This document shows, piece by piece, positions 36,736 to 46,004 of a stretch of 64,000 nucleotides of DNA; the first letter of the stretch is position 1; each line of letters opens with the position of its first letter. The translations under genes and the position numbers were made by a program. The notes beneath the pieces were generated by a model. It saw only the letters and a list, made by a program, of their open reading frames with translations, was not told where the DNA came from and did not search any database. This DNA comes from an uncultured Flavobacteriaceae bacterium (lineage in GTDB: Bacteria; Bacteroidota; Bacteroidia; Flavobacteriales; Flavobacteriaceae): NCBI GenBank assembly GCA_947503005.1, contig CANNCA010000006.1:1-64000 (forward strand). Direction: 5' to 3'.

Positions 36736-37710
36736 ATGAAGCTTATTGCATCGAAATATCTATTGTGCGTTTTAATACTGTTCTTTACGAATATTATTGT
36801 AGCTCAGACCATATCAATAATGGATGGTTTGAATCGAGAGTCTATACCTTTTGCCACCATTTCTTTTGGTAACGGCCTTGGAAATTTTGCAGACGACGAT
36901 GGTAAATTTTCGTTTTCCAAAGAAAAATATAGTGATGTGGATACGCTATTTATCTCGGCCATGGGATATGTTGAAAAAGCCGTATTGACAGCTACCCTCC
37001 CAAAAGAAGTCCTTTTAAAACCTTCCGTTGCACAGTTGAACGAAGTTGTGGTTTCTGCGCCAAAAGAAGGCAAGTTTAGATTTAAAAAACAAAAGCCCAA
37101 AACCAATACAGATTTGTTCGCTTCATGGCTTCCGACCGTTGAAAGTGAAGTAGCAGTTTTATTCAAACGTTATGAAGATATGCCAACCCAGATTTCCAAG
37201 CTGTTGCTTCCCATTAATGCAGAATCAAAATACAAATCGAAAGGAAAAGGAAAGTTCGCTACCATATTCCGGGTAAACTTTTACAAGAATAACAACGGCT
37301 CCCCAGGTGAGTCAATTTGTTACGAAAATGTAGTGTTCTCTATGGATGAAAAGGAGGATAAAGTTTTTGAACTGGATATTTTGGACAAATTCATTTACGT
37401 TCCTGAAAATGGACTATTTATATCAATTCAAGTATTGGGATATGAAAATTCAAAAGGACGTTTAGCTCAGACCAAGCAATATCGCGAAATCAAAACGGCC
37501 CGTGGCATTCAGAAAATATCCACTTCGTTTAGACCCCTACTACCTTTTACAAACGAGCTTCCGATGCAGAATACCTACGTTCGACGGATCTTCTTGAACA
37601 AAAAGAAATGGCAGATTTTTGATAAAAGCTATAATGCGAAATCAAAACTCATTCAGACAGGGCATCGTAACTATGGGATGGGTGCAGAATTTAAGGTATA
37701 CGAAAACTAG
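36736..37710 (+). CDS. Secreted protein with CarboxypepD-reg-like domain
   Basis: 324 residues: signal peptide (about 1-24, ending VAQ), then a beta-sandwich domain (about 25-100) of the kind found at the N-terminus of TonB-dependent receptors (IPFATISFGNGLGNFADDDGKFSFS), ending LNEVVVSAPKE. The remaining 200 residues are an unrecognised C-terminal domain without a barrel. It lies convergently with the plug-domain protein gene, four bases apart at the stops. Outer-membrane or periplasmic role is inference. Confidence 0.75.
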   Translation: MKLIASKYLLCVLILFFTNIIVAQTISIMDGLNRESIPFATISFGNGLGNFADDDGKFSFSKEKYSDVDTLFISAMGYVEKAVLTATLPKEVLLKPSVAQLNEVVVSAPKEGKFRFKKQKPKTNTDLFASWLPTVESEVAVLFKRYEDMPTQISKLLLPINAESKYKSKGKGKFATIFRVNFYKNNNGSPGESICYENVVFSMDEKEDKVFELDILDKFIYVPENGLFISIQVLGYENSKGRLAQTKQYREIKTARGIQKISTSFRPLLPFTNELPMQNTYVRRIFLNKKKWQIFDKSYNAKSKLIQTGHRNYGMGAEFKVYEN

Positions 37711-37714
37711 AGTC

Positions 37715-38377
37715 TTACTTTATCAAAGTAACTATGATGACCCCACTTCCACCCCTGGCTCCATACAGAGCAGTATCTTCGCCTTTTAACAGTTCAATTG
37801 TTTTTATCTCATCAGGATTAACGCCCGCAAGACTATTTACATAATTACCGTCAATAATATACAAGGGTTCATAGGCGGGACCTGCTAGCGTTCCCGAACC
37901 GCGAATAACTACTGAAGTGCCATTTACTTCTACCCCGGTAAACTTTTCTCTAATGATTTGAAAAATATTTGAATACTCCGCGTAACTCTTTTTACTTAAA
38001 CCTCGAAACACCTCTATATCAAAAACATAGCCCAGTTCAGAAAGTTCTTGTTCAGTAATAACTTCAATAATTTCAGGAAAAGTGAAATCGATTTTTTCCT
38101 GTCCGTTATAAACCTCACTTTGTATTCCATATTTCTCGGAAAAAACACTGATGACATCTGTTTCAGACGGAACTCGAACCTTGTACTCTCCTTTTTTATT
38201 GGTACGGAATCCTGTTTTTAAGGAGTCTACAAAGATATAACCCTTCTGAATCGGGAACCCCTGAGCATCGGTGACAACTCCCTTGACCTTGACTGCCTTG
38301 TGGTTACCACTTTGGGCATTCATGGAAACAGTCAGGAAAATAACAAACAATATGGAAAATAGAAATCTAGTTTTCAT
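37715..38377 (-). CDS. Stand-alone TonB-dependent receptor plug domain protein
   Basis: 220 residues: signal peptide (about 1-21), a carboxypeptidase-regulatory-like domain (about 28-95) and a TonB plug ending YIIDGNYVNSLAGVNPDEIKTIELLKGEDTALYGARGGSGVIIVT, with the classical LYGARGGSGVI end, but then it stops. There is no 22-strand barrel. Such barrel-less plug proteins occur in Bacteroidota and their role is unclear; they may pair with other outer-membrane components. Confidence 0.8.
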   Translation of the reverse strand: MKTRFLFSILFVIFLTVSMNAQSGNHKAVKVKGVVTDAQGFPIQKGYIFVDSLKTGFRTNKKGEYKVRVPSETDVISVFSEKYGIQSEVYNGQEKIDFTFPEIIEVITEQELSELGYVFDIEVFRGLSKKSYAEYSNIFQIIREKFTGVEVNGTSVVIRGSGTLAGPAYEPLYIIDGNYVNSLAGVNPDEIKTIELLKGEDTALYGARGGSGVIIVTLIK

Positions 38378-38487
38378 AATGAGAATGATTGGAAATTGTT
38401 CAAAACAACCTCAATTAAACATCAAAAATAGTACCATTTTCGGCTCAAAGAAAACCCAAACCACAAACCCAGAATGCAAGTCGTCAA

Positions 38488-41034
38488 CTAGGCCGAATTG
38501 CGACTAGCGTTGATATTTCCGTATAAAGAACGTGTGACTATTTTCTCATACAGTTCTTTGAAATCTGTCTTTTGACCTATTTTTTGTAATGCATATTGTT
38601 GAATGACCAAAAGTGGCAAAACAATGTTCTCCCTAATTTTTATCGACTCACGAGATACGGCTTCCCGTTCCATCAAAATATCCATATCGGATATTAAGAG
38701 CAACATCTTTATAGACAATTGGTATTCGGCATGTAAAATCTGCCAAAACTCACCGTACTCTTTGTCTTCCTTCATATAGCTGGTCAGTTCAAAATAACAT
38801 TTTGACAATGACATCATACTATTCAACATCAAAGTCTTAAAGAATGGAACTTCTTTGAACATTCTTTTAATATCTTTCAACTTCCCTTTTTCCTTCAAAG
38901 TTTGAATTGCAGTACCAATCCCGAAATAGCCTGGAACATTTTGTTTCAATTGACTCCAGGAACCTACAAAAGATATGGCCCTTAAATCACTCAATTCCAA
39001 TTTCGCCTTATTACCTCGTTTGCCTGGCCTACTTCCAATATTGGCCTTTCCGTAATATTTCAACGTACTCATGTTTTCTAAGTATGACATGAATTTCTTA
39101 TGCTGCTTTAACGCATCGTATTTCGCAAAGCTCAAATCAGATAGTTGTTCCATGAGTTTTCGCTCTTCCCTAGAAATCACATTCTCCTTTCCGAACAAAT
39201 TATTAGATAGCCCAGCAGTTAACAACTGCTCACAATTGTATTGAAACTGTTCTTTAGTACCGTACGTGCTCGTAATCGTCTGACCTTGAATGGTCAACTG
39301 AATCTCATTGTTGGCAATATCTTTGGTTTGAGCCGCATAGAAACGATGTGTTTTTCCACCGCCACGTGCAGGAGGGCCACCTCTACCATCGAAAAATATC
39401 GCTTTGGTTTTGTTCTTTTTGCAAACCTTGGAGAGGGTTTCTTTAGTTTTTAAAATATTCCAATTGGCTTTTAAGTAACCTCCATCTTTTGTTCCATCGG
39501 AGAAACCCAACATTATTGTATGAATATCGTTTCTTCTAGTCAAATGATCTCGGTAAATTTTAAGATCGAAAAGACGTTGCATGGTATCTTCAGAGCTCTC
39601 CATACCATTCATAGTTTCAAATAGTGGAACAATATCGAACGTGATTTCATCGGTATTCCAACCACACCATCTGAACAATCCGAAAACAAAAAGTACCGAG
39701 AAAATATCCTCTGAATTACTGATGATATATCTATTGCATCCTTCTTCTCCGTTTTTGTTTTGAATTGTTTTTAACTGGCGGATATTTTTTATGGTATCCT
39801 TAACGATATCTTCTTTGTAATCACCCGCAAGAGCATTTATTTCTTCTTTCAATAGTAGATTGATCAACTGCTTTTCAGTCAATTCATCAAGTCCGCCTTT
39901 AATCTTTCCATTCTTTTTAAGGATTTCCTCAACAACCAGCTTATGCTTGCTATGATCCTGCCTTATGTCTAGTGTAGCAAAATGGGTTTTAAAAATTTTG
40001 ACCTTATCAATTAAATGATCTAAATCTTTAAGATAGAGCCCATGATATTTTTCGACTAGTATGATTCTTATTTCCAATAGGGTTCTCAAAATCTCTTCAT
40101 AGGATATTACCTTGCTTGCATCGAACATGGTATTGTAAAGCTTGCCGCGCAAATCGAACAAAAGTGTCTGTAATCCTTTAAATGATAGTTTACGGTGCAA
40201 CTCTTTCAAATCGTTATAATAACATTTCATCAAGGTCAACCGCAACTCATCGGCGACATCTTTAGTAATTGATGCTGTTACAAACGGATTACCGTCACGA
40301 TCTCCGCCAGGCCAAAAGCCCAATTTCATGATGTTATGATTTGAGAAGTCTTCTTTATCGATATTCTCTTTGATATAGGCGTATAAGTCACCTACAGCAT
40401 CATAATATACATTTCTGAGAATGTAAATGATATTCTTTGCCTCATCCAACGGAGTTGGCTTTTTGGCATTGATTAATGAGGTTAGTCCTAATTGCTGAAG
40501 TGTCACATCTATATCATTGATCTTGTTTTCAACAATTAACGATCTAAGATTACCCATAATACCGAGTACCGCAGGGGTGTAAAACTGGGTAGGGTGAGCG
40601 GTCAAGACAATTCTAGCGCTGAAATTCGATAGTTTTTCCGACACGGTAGCCCAACTCTTGTTCTTCTCGATCAGCTGCATATAATCACGTATAGACAAAG
40701 AAGTACTGTGTTGGTGCAATTCGGGAAAAGCGGCATCTTCAACACTATCGTACAACACCACCTGACGCTCAACATATTGCACGATTTTGAACATAAAATC
40801 AATGCGCTCTTGCTCCGAATCAATGTGTGCGTAGTTTTGAAAAAAGTTGTCTAATATCTGCTGGGGATTCTGGCCTGATTTAAGCCCTTTTTGACATTGA
40901 TCTAACAACAAGGGGATTAGCATACCCACGTTCTCAATATTGCGATACGGCAAATTGAGAAATAAACTGTTGTATATATTGAATTTATTATTGACTGACT
41001 TTTTGAAAACTTCAAGTCTTTCAGCTTGTTGCAT
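38488..41034 (-). CDS. ppc: Phosphoenolpyruvate carboxylase
   Basis: Adds bicarbonate to PEP giving oxaloacetate, an anaplerotic reaction. 848 residues. Catalytic His147 lies in VLTAHPTQ; the phosphate-binding FDGRGGPPARGGG and the GSRPGKR motifs are present further down. The C-terminus RSLYGNINASRNSA resembles the family NTG ending only loosely (SRNSA), which might affect effector or tail function. It appears monocistronic. Confidence 0.96.
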   Translation of the reverse strand: MQQAERLEVFKKSVNNKFNIYNSLFLNLPYRNIENVGMLIPLLLDQCQKGLKSGQNPQQILDNFFQNYAHIDSEQERIDFMFKIVQYVERQVVLYDSVEDAAFPELHQHSTSLSIRDYMQLIEKNKSWATVSEKLSNFSARIVLTAHPTQFYTPAVLGIMGNLRSLIVENKINDIDVTLQQLGLTSLINAKKPTPLDEAKNIIYILRNVYYDAVGDLYAYIKENIDKEDFSNHNIMKLGFWPGGDRDGNPFVTASITKDVADELRLTLMKCYYNDLKELHRKLSFKGLQTLLFDLRGKLYNTMFDASKVISYEEILRTLLEIRIILVEKYHGLYLKDLDHLIDKVKIFKTHFATLDIRQDHSKHKLVVEEILKKNGKIKGGLDELTEKQLINLLLKEEINALAGDYKEDIVKDTIKNIRQLKTIQNKNGEEGCNRYIISNSEDIFSVLFVFGLFRWCGWNTDEITFDIVPLFETMNGMESSEDTMQRLFDLKIYRDHLTRRNDIHTIMLGFSDGTKDGGYLKANWNILKTKETLSKVCKKNKTKAIFFDGRGGPPARGGGKTHRFYAAQTKDIANNEIQLTIQGQTITSTYGTKEQFQYNCEQLLTAGLSNNLFGKENVISREERKLMEQLSDLSFAKYDALKQHKKFMSYLENMSTLKYYGKANIGSRPGKRGNKAKLELSDLRAISFVGSWSQLKQNVPGYFGIGTAIQTLKEKGKLKDIKRMFKEVPFFKTLMLNSMMSLSKCYFELTSYMKEDKEYGEFWQILHAEYQLSIKMLLLISDMDILMEREAVSRESIKIRENIVLPLLVIQQYALQKIGQKTDFKELYEKIVTRSLYGNINASRNSA

Positions 41035-41277
41035 ACGAATTTGTGGTTGAACTAAATATTATAATCATTTCCTTTACTTTTGAACCCATTAAGGGCATAA
41101 ATATCGCCATTATATGAGAATTTGAAGGAAAGATAACACCGGAAATCACAAAATAGATTACCTACGCCACAAAACCAACACAGTTCACAACAAAATTTTC
41201 GAAAAGAAGTGGAACGGTGGTAGATTTACTGTGTAATAAAGAAATAAAATTTTTCATTTTCATATAGTGTTCTCGTA
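41035..41277. other. Intergenic region upstream of ppc
   Basis: About 240 AT-rich bases before the terminator-like hairpin. No gene is supportable: a 32-codon frame (41165-41263, minus) has no recognisable features. A + strand small RNA ending at the hairpin is conceivable. Confidence 0.35.
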
Positions 41278-41310
41278 AAAGAGCTCCGATCGAAAGACGG
41301 GGCTCTTTTT
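41278..41310. terminator. Terminator-like hairpin with no obvious upstream gene
   Basis: AAAGAGCTCCG (41278-41288) pairs with CGGGGCTCTTT (41298-41308), one G-T, 9-base loop, and T run on the + strand. On the minus strand it could terminate the glycosylase gene, 160 bases away; on the + strand no gene precedes it. Confidence 0.7.
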
Positions 41311-41330
41311 AGTTCATAATGACTTTATAC

Positions 41331-41355
41331 GTCATTCTCACGACGGCGGGAATCT
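41331..41355. repeat. Dispersed palindrome copy 5 (reverse orientation)
   Basis: On the minus strand it reads AGATTCCCGCCGTCGTGAGA and then ATGAC, a degenerate copy with imperfect stem. It lies in the ppc-glycosylase spacer. Confidence 0.65.
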
Positions 41356-41469
41356 TTATTTAACAGTGTAGGTTACTTAATAAGCATGAGGAGTAAACTC
41401 AATCAATTATTTAAAGATTCCACCAAACAACTTTAATCTCGATAATTGTCGGCACCTCGAGGGGGAAAC

Positions 41470-42141
41470 CTATTCAAAGAACTCTCGATATTGTAGTACC
41501 CGAAAATCCAATGTGGTAAAATCAGGATTTTCATTCTTCATCCTTTTATAAGCTTCCATACTACCTACAGCTCGGTTAGCAGCACCGGATGGAGCGGTCA
41601 AAGAAACCGTTTTTACGATTCTACTTTCGTTTAAACTCGACTTTAATTCAAATTCGTGAATTCTTGGTACTTTATCCGAAACCTCCTTTAAGGTCAATCC
41701 ATTTTCCTTTACATGTTTTCTAAAGAAATACTCCGGCCCATTTTTGCTATTACCACCAGTAAATAAAAGGGTTTCTATATTTGGATATTCTTTGAGATAA
41801 CCCACAAGATTTCGAAGGGTTATGTGTTGCATTCCCAAATCAGAGGCATCCACTTTTTCACGCTTGGCGCTTTCCACAATATCACAAACACCAATCTTAT
41901 GTTTCAACAGAAAATCTTTGCGTTGTTGTGCGGCAAAATCAGTGGTTTCATATTTTAGGTTCAAATTGAAAATACGATCTAAGATGGGCCAGAGCTGCCC
42001 ATTTTTGCTGCCATAGCAAAAATCAACATCTTCGGGTTTCAGTTTTCCTGTAGTAAATCTAGGAGGCGGCAAAGTCCCAACTATGAGTTTTGTTGCTTCG
42101 GGAAAGAGAAAGGGCTCGTAGGGGTGTGTATGTAGGAACAA
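41470..42141 (-). CDS. Uracil-DNA glycosylase superfamily-like protein
   Basis: 223 residues. The N-terminal strand LIVGTLPPPRF (20-30) followed by FCYGSKNGQLWPIL (41-54) resembles motif 1 of TDG/MUG-type glycosylases (a G-x-x-P-x loop followed by an aromatic-rich turn), and KIGVCDIVESAKREK and LLFTGGNSKN fit the same fold. The catalytic Asn/Asp is not obvious, so activity is uncertain. Function as a DNA repair enzyme is inference from weak motif similarity; it could be another protein of that fold. Confidence 0.55.
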   Translation of the reverse strand: MFLHTHPYEPFLFPEATKLIVGTLPPPRFTTGKLKPEDVDFCYGSKNGQLWPILDRIFNLNLKYETTDFAAQQRKDFLLKHKIGVCDIVESAKREKVDASDLGMQHITLRNLVGYLKEYPNIETLLFTGGNSKNGPEYFFRKHVKENGLTLKEVSDKVPRIHEFELKSSLNESRIVKTVSLTAPSGAANRAVGSMEAYKRMKNENPDFTTLDFRVLQYREFFE

Positions 42142-42293
42142 GAATATTGGATTATCTGGTGGTCGGAAAGCTAAAACTATCTATCCTAAAAATCAAGAAA
42201 AAGTCAAACCGAATTGAAATCTGGTACCAATACTGCAATTGACTTTTTACCCTCAATTGAGTACCTTACAGAAATCCAGCATGGATTAAAACA

Positions 42294-42316
42294 GGTTCCT
42301 GCCTTCGCAGGAATGA
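42294..42316. repeat. Dispersed palindrome copy 6 (before the THX gene)
   Basis: TTCCTGC and GCAGGAA flank a CTTC loop (perfect 7-bp stem), with AAAACAG before it and AATGA after it as in the other copies. It ends 15 bases before the THX start. Confidence 0.8.
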
Positions 42317-42331
42317 AAAAAACAATTATTT

Positions 42332-42460
42332 ATGGGAAAAGGTGATAAAAAATCAAGAAGAGGAAAAATATGCAATGGTACCTTTGGCGTGAGAAGACCT
42401 CGAAAAATAAAAAAAAGAGCTACAGTCGAAGAAAAAGTAAGCGGTCGAAAGAAAAAATAG
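42332..42460 (+). CDS. 30S ribosomal protein THX (bTHX-like)
   Basis: A 42-residue highly basic protein that begins MGKGDKKSRRGKI and continues NGTFGVRRPRK, the signature of the small ribosomal protein THX of Bacteroidota, which binds in the head of the 30S subunit. The C-terminal RATVEEKVSGRKKK is a basic tail longer than many homologues. The frame is 43 codons including stop, with a REP-like palindrome just upstream. Its stop is directly adjacent to the stop of the convergent lipoprotein gene (42461). Confidence 0.88.
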   Translation: MGKGDKKSRRGKICNGTFGVRRPRKIKKRATVEEKVSGRKKK

Positions 42461-42823
42461 TCAATCTTTCAAAATATCCACTTCTATAGGCATTTCTTCC
42501 GTTAAGCCTTTTATTCGATAGGTAAAGAGATTTAACTGGGTCGAATCGATTTCAAAGATACTGTCAATTGCAACAGTGGTTGATAACGAATCACCTGTCA
42601 AAACTACGCTTTGTGGCAGTGAGAGACCGTTATACTTCTGATAAAAAGCAAGTTCATCAGGCTGCAAATCCGAAAAAATCAAAGAATCGATTACTACCTC
42701 CGTAAATGTACTTCCGGTCGTGTTTTCGACACGTATCTGAACACCCTCCAAATTATCATCACGATCTGTACAAGAAAACACCAAAACCAAAGAAAATATC
42801 AAAACAGCTACAGAAATTTTCAT
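42461..42823 (-). CDS. Hypothetical lipoprotein (paralogue of the next gene)
   Basis: 120 residues with a lipoprotein signal peptide ending LVFSC (Cys18). The mature part begins RVENTTGSTFTEVVIDSLIF and has alternating hydrophobic residues, a small beta-sandwich in appearance. It shares the pattern I.V.N.....F..v.i....F.DL..GE or DE..Y with the neighbour at 42935, so the two are probably a tandem duplication. Function unknown. Confidence 0.7.
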   Translation of the reverse strand: MKISVAVLIFSLVLVFSCTDRDDNLEGVQIRVENTTGSTFTEVVIDSLIFSDLQPDELAFYQKYNGLSLPQSVVLTGDSLSTTVAIDSIFEIDSTQLNLFTYRIKGLTEEMPIEVDILKD

Positions 42824-42934
42824 AGATACACCTTTTTAAAGTTCAGTACTTTTAAAACGGATAGTTTCAAAAAATATTCTATCTGTAAATGACCATGTAG
42901 TATTTTGAATCGGACAATCGCAAAGGATTCCTGA

Positions 42935-43300
42935 TTATCTATCTTTAACAAAATCAAAGCTATTCGACCCATCCAATTCAATGGTATAAAACCCCTTTTC
43001 CATTAAATAGGCCTCAGGTACGTAATCATAGATTACAGGGCCGTAAGTACCTCGCTCCGTTCTTAGCTCGAAGATATCTGGCCGATAGTCGTATGGCCAT
43101 GGTTGGTATTCCGTGGTTTCACCAAGTTTGATGTCTTCGAAAACAATAGTTTCGAAATTAATCGAAAAGGTCTCAACTACAATAGTATCGGTATTCTTTG
43201 CCCGAATGTTTATGTCGGTCAGTTCAATTGGTCCATTATCATTTTGACAACCAAGGGATAGGAAAACTAGGAAAATGACGAGGACAAAAGTATTTTTCAT
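42935..43300 (-). CDS. Hypothetical lipoprotein
   Basis: 121 residues, lipoprotein signal ending LSLGC (Cys18), then a domain beginning INIRAKNTDTIVVETFSINFETIVFEDIKLGETTEYQPW. The shared plan with the preceding small lipoprotein suggests common origin; no family name is known to me. It is 110 bases from that gene and probably forms a two-gene unit. Confidence 0.7.
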   Translation of the reverse strand: MKNTFVLVIFLVFLSLGCQNDNGPIELTDINIRAKNTDTIVVETFSINFETIVFEDIKLGETTEYQPWPYDYRPDIFELRTERGTYGPVIYDYVPEAYLMEKGFYTIELDGSNSFDFVKDR

Positions 43301-43361
43301 ATTGAACCCTTTACAGATAGATGCCTGAAAACGGCTTGGTTGCGTATAAATCGAGAAATGA

Positions 43362-44123
43362 TTATCGAATAAAAACCGGCTCTGTCTCTTTCAGCGTGTG
43401 TTCTTTACTGTAAACATAGTCATCGAGATCAAACCCCTTCATATCATCCAAGGTTTTGGCATTTGAATCAATAATATAGCGCACCATTGAACCACGTGCT
43501 TTTTTTGCAAAGAAACTGATGACCTTGAGTTTATCGTTTTTCCAATCCTTGAAAATAGGGGTGATTACGGGTACCTTCAAAGTTTTAGGATCAACCGCCC
43601 CAAAATATTCGTTACTAGCTAAATTCACGAAAAGTTCGTCATCTTCCAATTCTGAATTCAAATGTGCCGTTAGGTCTTTTTTCCAGAATTCATACAGATT
43701 TTTTTTTCGCCCCACTTTTAATTGTGTACCCATTTCAAGACGATAGGGTTGTATTAAATCCAGCGGCTTTAAGATCCCGTAGAGTCCCGAAAGTATTCGG
43801 AGTGTGTTTTGAAGCTTATCCATTTTCTTTTCCGATAACGTATACGCGTCCAGACCTTGGTACACATCACCATTGAAGGCGTAAATCGCGGGGCGGGCAT
43901 TTTCTGGTGTGAAAGGAGTTAAAAACTGTTGGTTGCGCTCCCAGTTCAATTGCGCCAAGTTATCCGAGATATCCATTAGTTTTGACAGCGCTTTTGGCCT
44001 TTTCTTCTGAAGCACCTTGTTCAATTTTTCGGATTGGGTTAAAAATTCGGGTTGGGAATATTTTTCTAGCGGCAAGGCAGTTTCAAAATCAAGCGACTTT
44101 GCTGGAGAAATAACAATTTTCAT
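43362..44123 (-). CDS. yaaA: Peroxide stress protein YaaA (DUF328)
   Basis: 253 residues starting [14 protein letters not shown], the invariant N-terminus of the family, with [15 protein letters not shown] (about 69-83), [23 protein letters not shown] (about 95-117) and [11 protein letters not shown]. YaaA helps cells limit iron-dependent oxidative damage in E. coli. An upstream frame extension to 44180 is not supported by the family N-terminus. Confidence 0.93.
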   Translation of the reverse strand: MKIVISPAKSLDFETALPLEKYSQPEFLTQSEKLNKVLQKKRPKALSKLMDISDNLAQLNWERNQQFLTPFTPENARPAIYAFNGDVYQGLDAYTLSEKKMDKLQNTLRILSGLYGILKPLDLIQPYRLEMGTQLKVGRKKNLYEFWKKDLTAHLNSELEDDELFVNLASNEYFGAVDPKTLKVPVITPIFKDWKNDKLKVISFFAKKARGSMVRYIIDSNAKTLDDMKGFDLDDYVYSKEHTLKETEPVFIR

Positions 44124-44220
44124 CTTCAAAAGTTTTAAGGTAAAAATAATTGCAATTTTCGGGAAAAGCAACGTCCTCAAAAAGGAGTTTTTGATGCGGC
44201 TATCAACTTAATCGATACCC

Positions 44221-45246
44221 TCACTGACTATGCTGCGAATACCCCCTCCACTTCTCAATACAATTTGCCATATCTTCAGGAATTTCAGAATCAAAACGCA
44301 TCATCTTACCCGTAACGGGGTGTACAAAACCTAAAGTTTTTGCATGCAAAGCCTGTCTGGGGAGTATTTTAAAGGCATTCTCAACAAACTGTTTGTATTT
44401 GGTGAATGTGGTTCCTTTTAATATTTTGTCCCCGCCATAACGCTCATCATTAAAAAGTGTATGCCCAATGTACTTCATATGAGCTCGAATCTGGTGGGTT
44501 CTACCGGTCTCCAACTTACACGATACCAAAGTGAGGTACCCTAGTCTTTCAATTACCTTGAAATGGGTTAGGGCATCTTTGCCCGTTTCACCGTCTGGAA
44601 AAACGTGCATTTGCAGTCTGTTCTTCGGATGCCTGCCAATGTGACCTTCAATGGTTCCCTCATCATCTTCCATATTTCCCCAAACTAGGGCTACGTATTC
44701 ACGCTCAGAAGTCTTATCAAAAAATTGTTTTGCCAAGTGCGTCATTGCTGCCTCCGTTTTTGCTACTAATAGTAGTCCCGAAGTATCTTTATCAATACGG
44801 TGTACAAGACCCGGCCGTTCATTACTATTTGATGGGAGGTTATCTATATGATAAATCAAAGCATTGATGAGCGTTCCCGAATAATTGCCGTGACCGGGAT
44901 GTACGACCATCCCCGCAGGCTTATTGACCACCAACAGAACGTCATCTTCATAAACGATATCCAAAGGTATATTTTCAGGCACTAGAAGAAATTCATGGGG
45001 CGGGTGCTCAAAAAGCACCTTTACCTCATCCCCCGCCTTTACCTTGTAATTTTGTTTGACGATTACTCCATTCACCCAAATATTCCCATCTTTCGCGGCT
45101 TTCTGAATCTTGTTGCGTGTCGCGTTTTCGATAAAGTTCATCAAAAACTTATCCACGCGCAGCGGTTCTTGTCCTTTGGAAGCAACAAACCGATGGTGTT
45201 CAAAAAGTTCGTCTTCTTGAAGTTCTGGACTATTATCAGGCTCCAT
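44221..45246 (-). CDS. rluD: RluD-type ribosomal large subunit pseudouridine synthase
   Basis: Modifies 23S rRNA (helix 69 in E. coli). 341 residues: an N-terminal S4-like RNA-binding domain (about 28-88, LRVDKFLMNFIENATRNKIQ), and the catalytic domain with Asp154 in HRIDKDTSGLLLVAKT, plus GRTHQIRAHMKYIGH. It is two bases from the PASTA gene with the same strand, so cotranslated. Confidence 0.93.
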   Translation of the reverse strand: MEPDNSPELQEDELFEHHRFVASKGQEPLRVDKFLMNFIENATRNKIQKAAKDGNIWVNGVIVKQNYKVKAGDEVKVLFEHPPHEFLLVPENIPLDIVYEDDVLLVVNKPAGMVVHPGHGNYSGTLINALIYHIDNLPSNSNERPGLVHRIDKDTSGLLLVAKTEAAMTHLAKQFFDKTSEREYVALVWGNMEDDEGTIEGHIGRHPKNRLQMHVFPDGETGKDALTHFKVIERLGYLTLVSCKLETGRTHQIRAHMKYIGHTLFNDERYGGDKILKGTTFTKYKQFVENAFKILPRQALHAKTLGFVHPVTGKMMRFDSEIPEDMANCIEKWRGYSQHSQ

Positions 45247-45248
45247 AA

Positions 45249-45836
45249 TTACTCCGAATCTGCCTTGACTTGGTCGCGTTGACCAATATTGCCGTTACCA
45301 CAGACCAATTCTACTTTAGAGGTTTTAGGTAATTTATCGCCAGGCTTAATCTGTTTGCCCTTATACTTGATGTAGTAGACCATATCTTTACCGATTTGGT
45401 CGATATAGGTGGTACGTTGCACATCTAAACCGACAGCGCGAAGCATTGAAGCCGCATTACGTTGAGTAACCTGGATGACATTGGGTACGGTAACCGTTTT
45501 ATAACCTGACGGATTTACCGTAAAATAAATTTTTCGATTTTGCTTGACTTTGTTGCCAGCTTTTGGGTCTTGATCTATAATCGAAAATCTGGGGTAATCT
45601 GGATTGTAATTTGCAGAATCCAATACCTCATAGCGTAAATCGGCCTCATCGATTGCCTTACGCATATCCATCACCGACATTTTCGAAAAATCCGGTACTT
45701 CAACAAATTTACCGTGATTGGTGGTACTTTTTAACCAGCTTAGAAGCACGAAAACCAAAATAATAGAGGCTAAGAGTGCCAATCCAAGTTGGATCAAAAA
45801 AGTTTTACTAATAAGAAATTTAAGAAAATTACGCAT
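45249..45836 (-). CDS. Membrane-anchored PASTA domain protein
   Basis: 195 residues: short cytoplasmic N-terminus, one transmembrane helix (about 15-34) and two PASTA repeats (about 41-112, VEVPDFSKMSVMDMRKAIDEADL and following, and about 113-185, VTVPNVIQVTQRNAASMLRAVGL). PASTA modules bind peptidoglycan precursors or muropeptides. The position next to rluD and divergent from ddl is a frequent flavobacterial arrangement and hints at cell-wall sensing; there is no kinase domain. Confidence 0.85.
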   Translation of the reverse strand: MRNFLKFLISKTFLIQLGLALLASIILVFVLLSWLKSTTNHGKFVEVPDFSKMSVMDMRKAIDEADLRYEVLDSANYNPDYPRFSIIDQDPKAGNKVKQNRKIYFTVNPSGYKTVTVPNVIQVTQRNAASMLRAVGLDVQRTTYIDQIGKDMVYYIKYKGKQIKPGDKLPKTSKVELVCGNGNIGQRDQVKADSE

Positions 45837-46004
45837 TGTTTCAACTTATCAAAGCAAATATAGGAAATGCCCTATTACTAACGCTAGTACTCCAATAAAT
45901 ATTGGTTTACAAAACTTCTCATAAAAAAAATAATTCCTTGGTAGAAACATTCCCTATTCTTTTTTCTTTACTTTGAACCGGCCATTGTTAATTAACACTT
46001 TAAG

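Noticed and set aside
41165-41263. 32-codon minus-strand frame beginning MKMKNFISLL
   Set aside because: No export signal follow-through, no recognisable domain, and overlaps likely ppc upstream region; coincidental.
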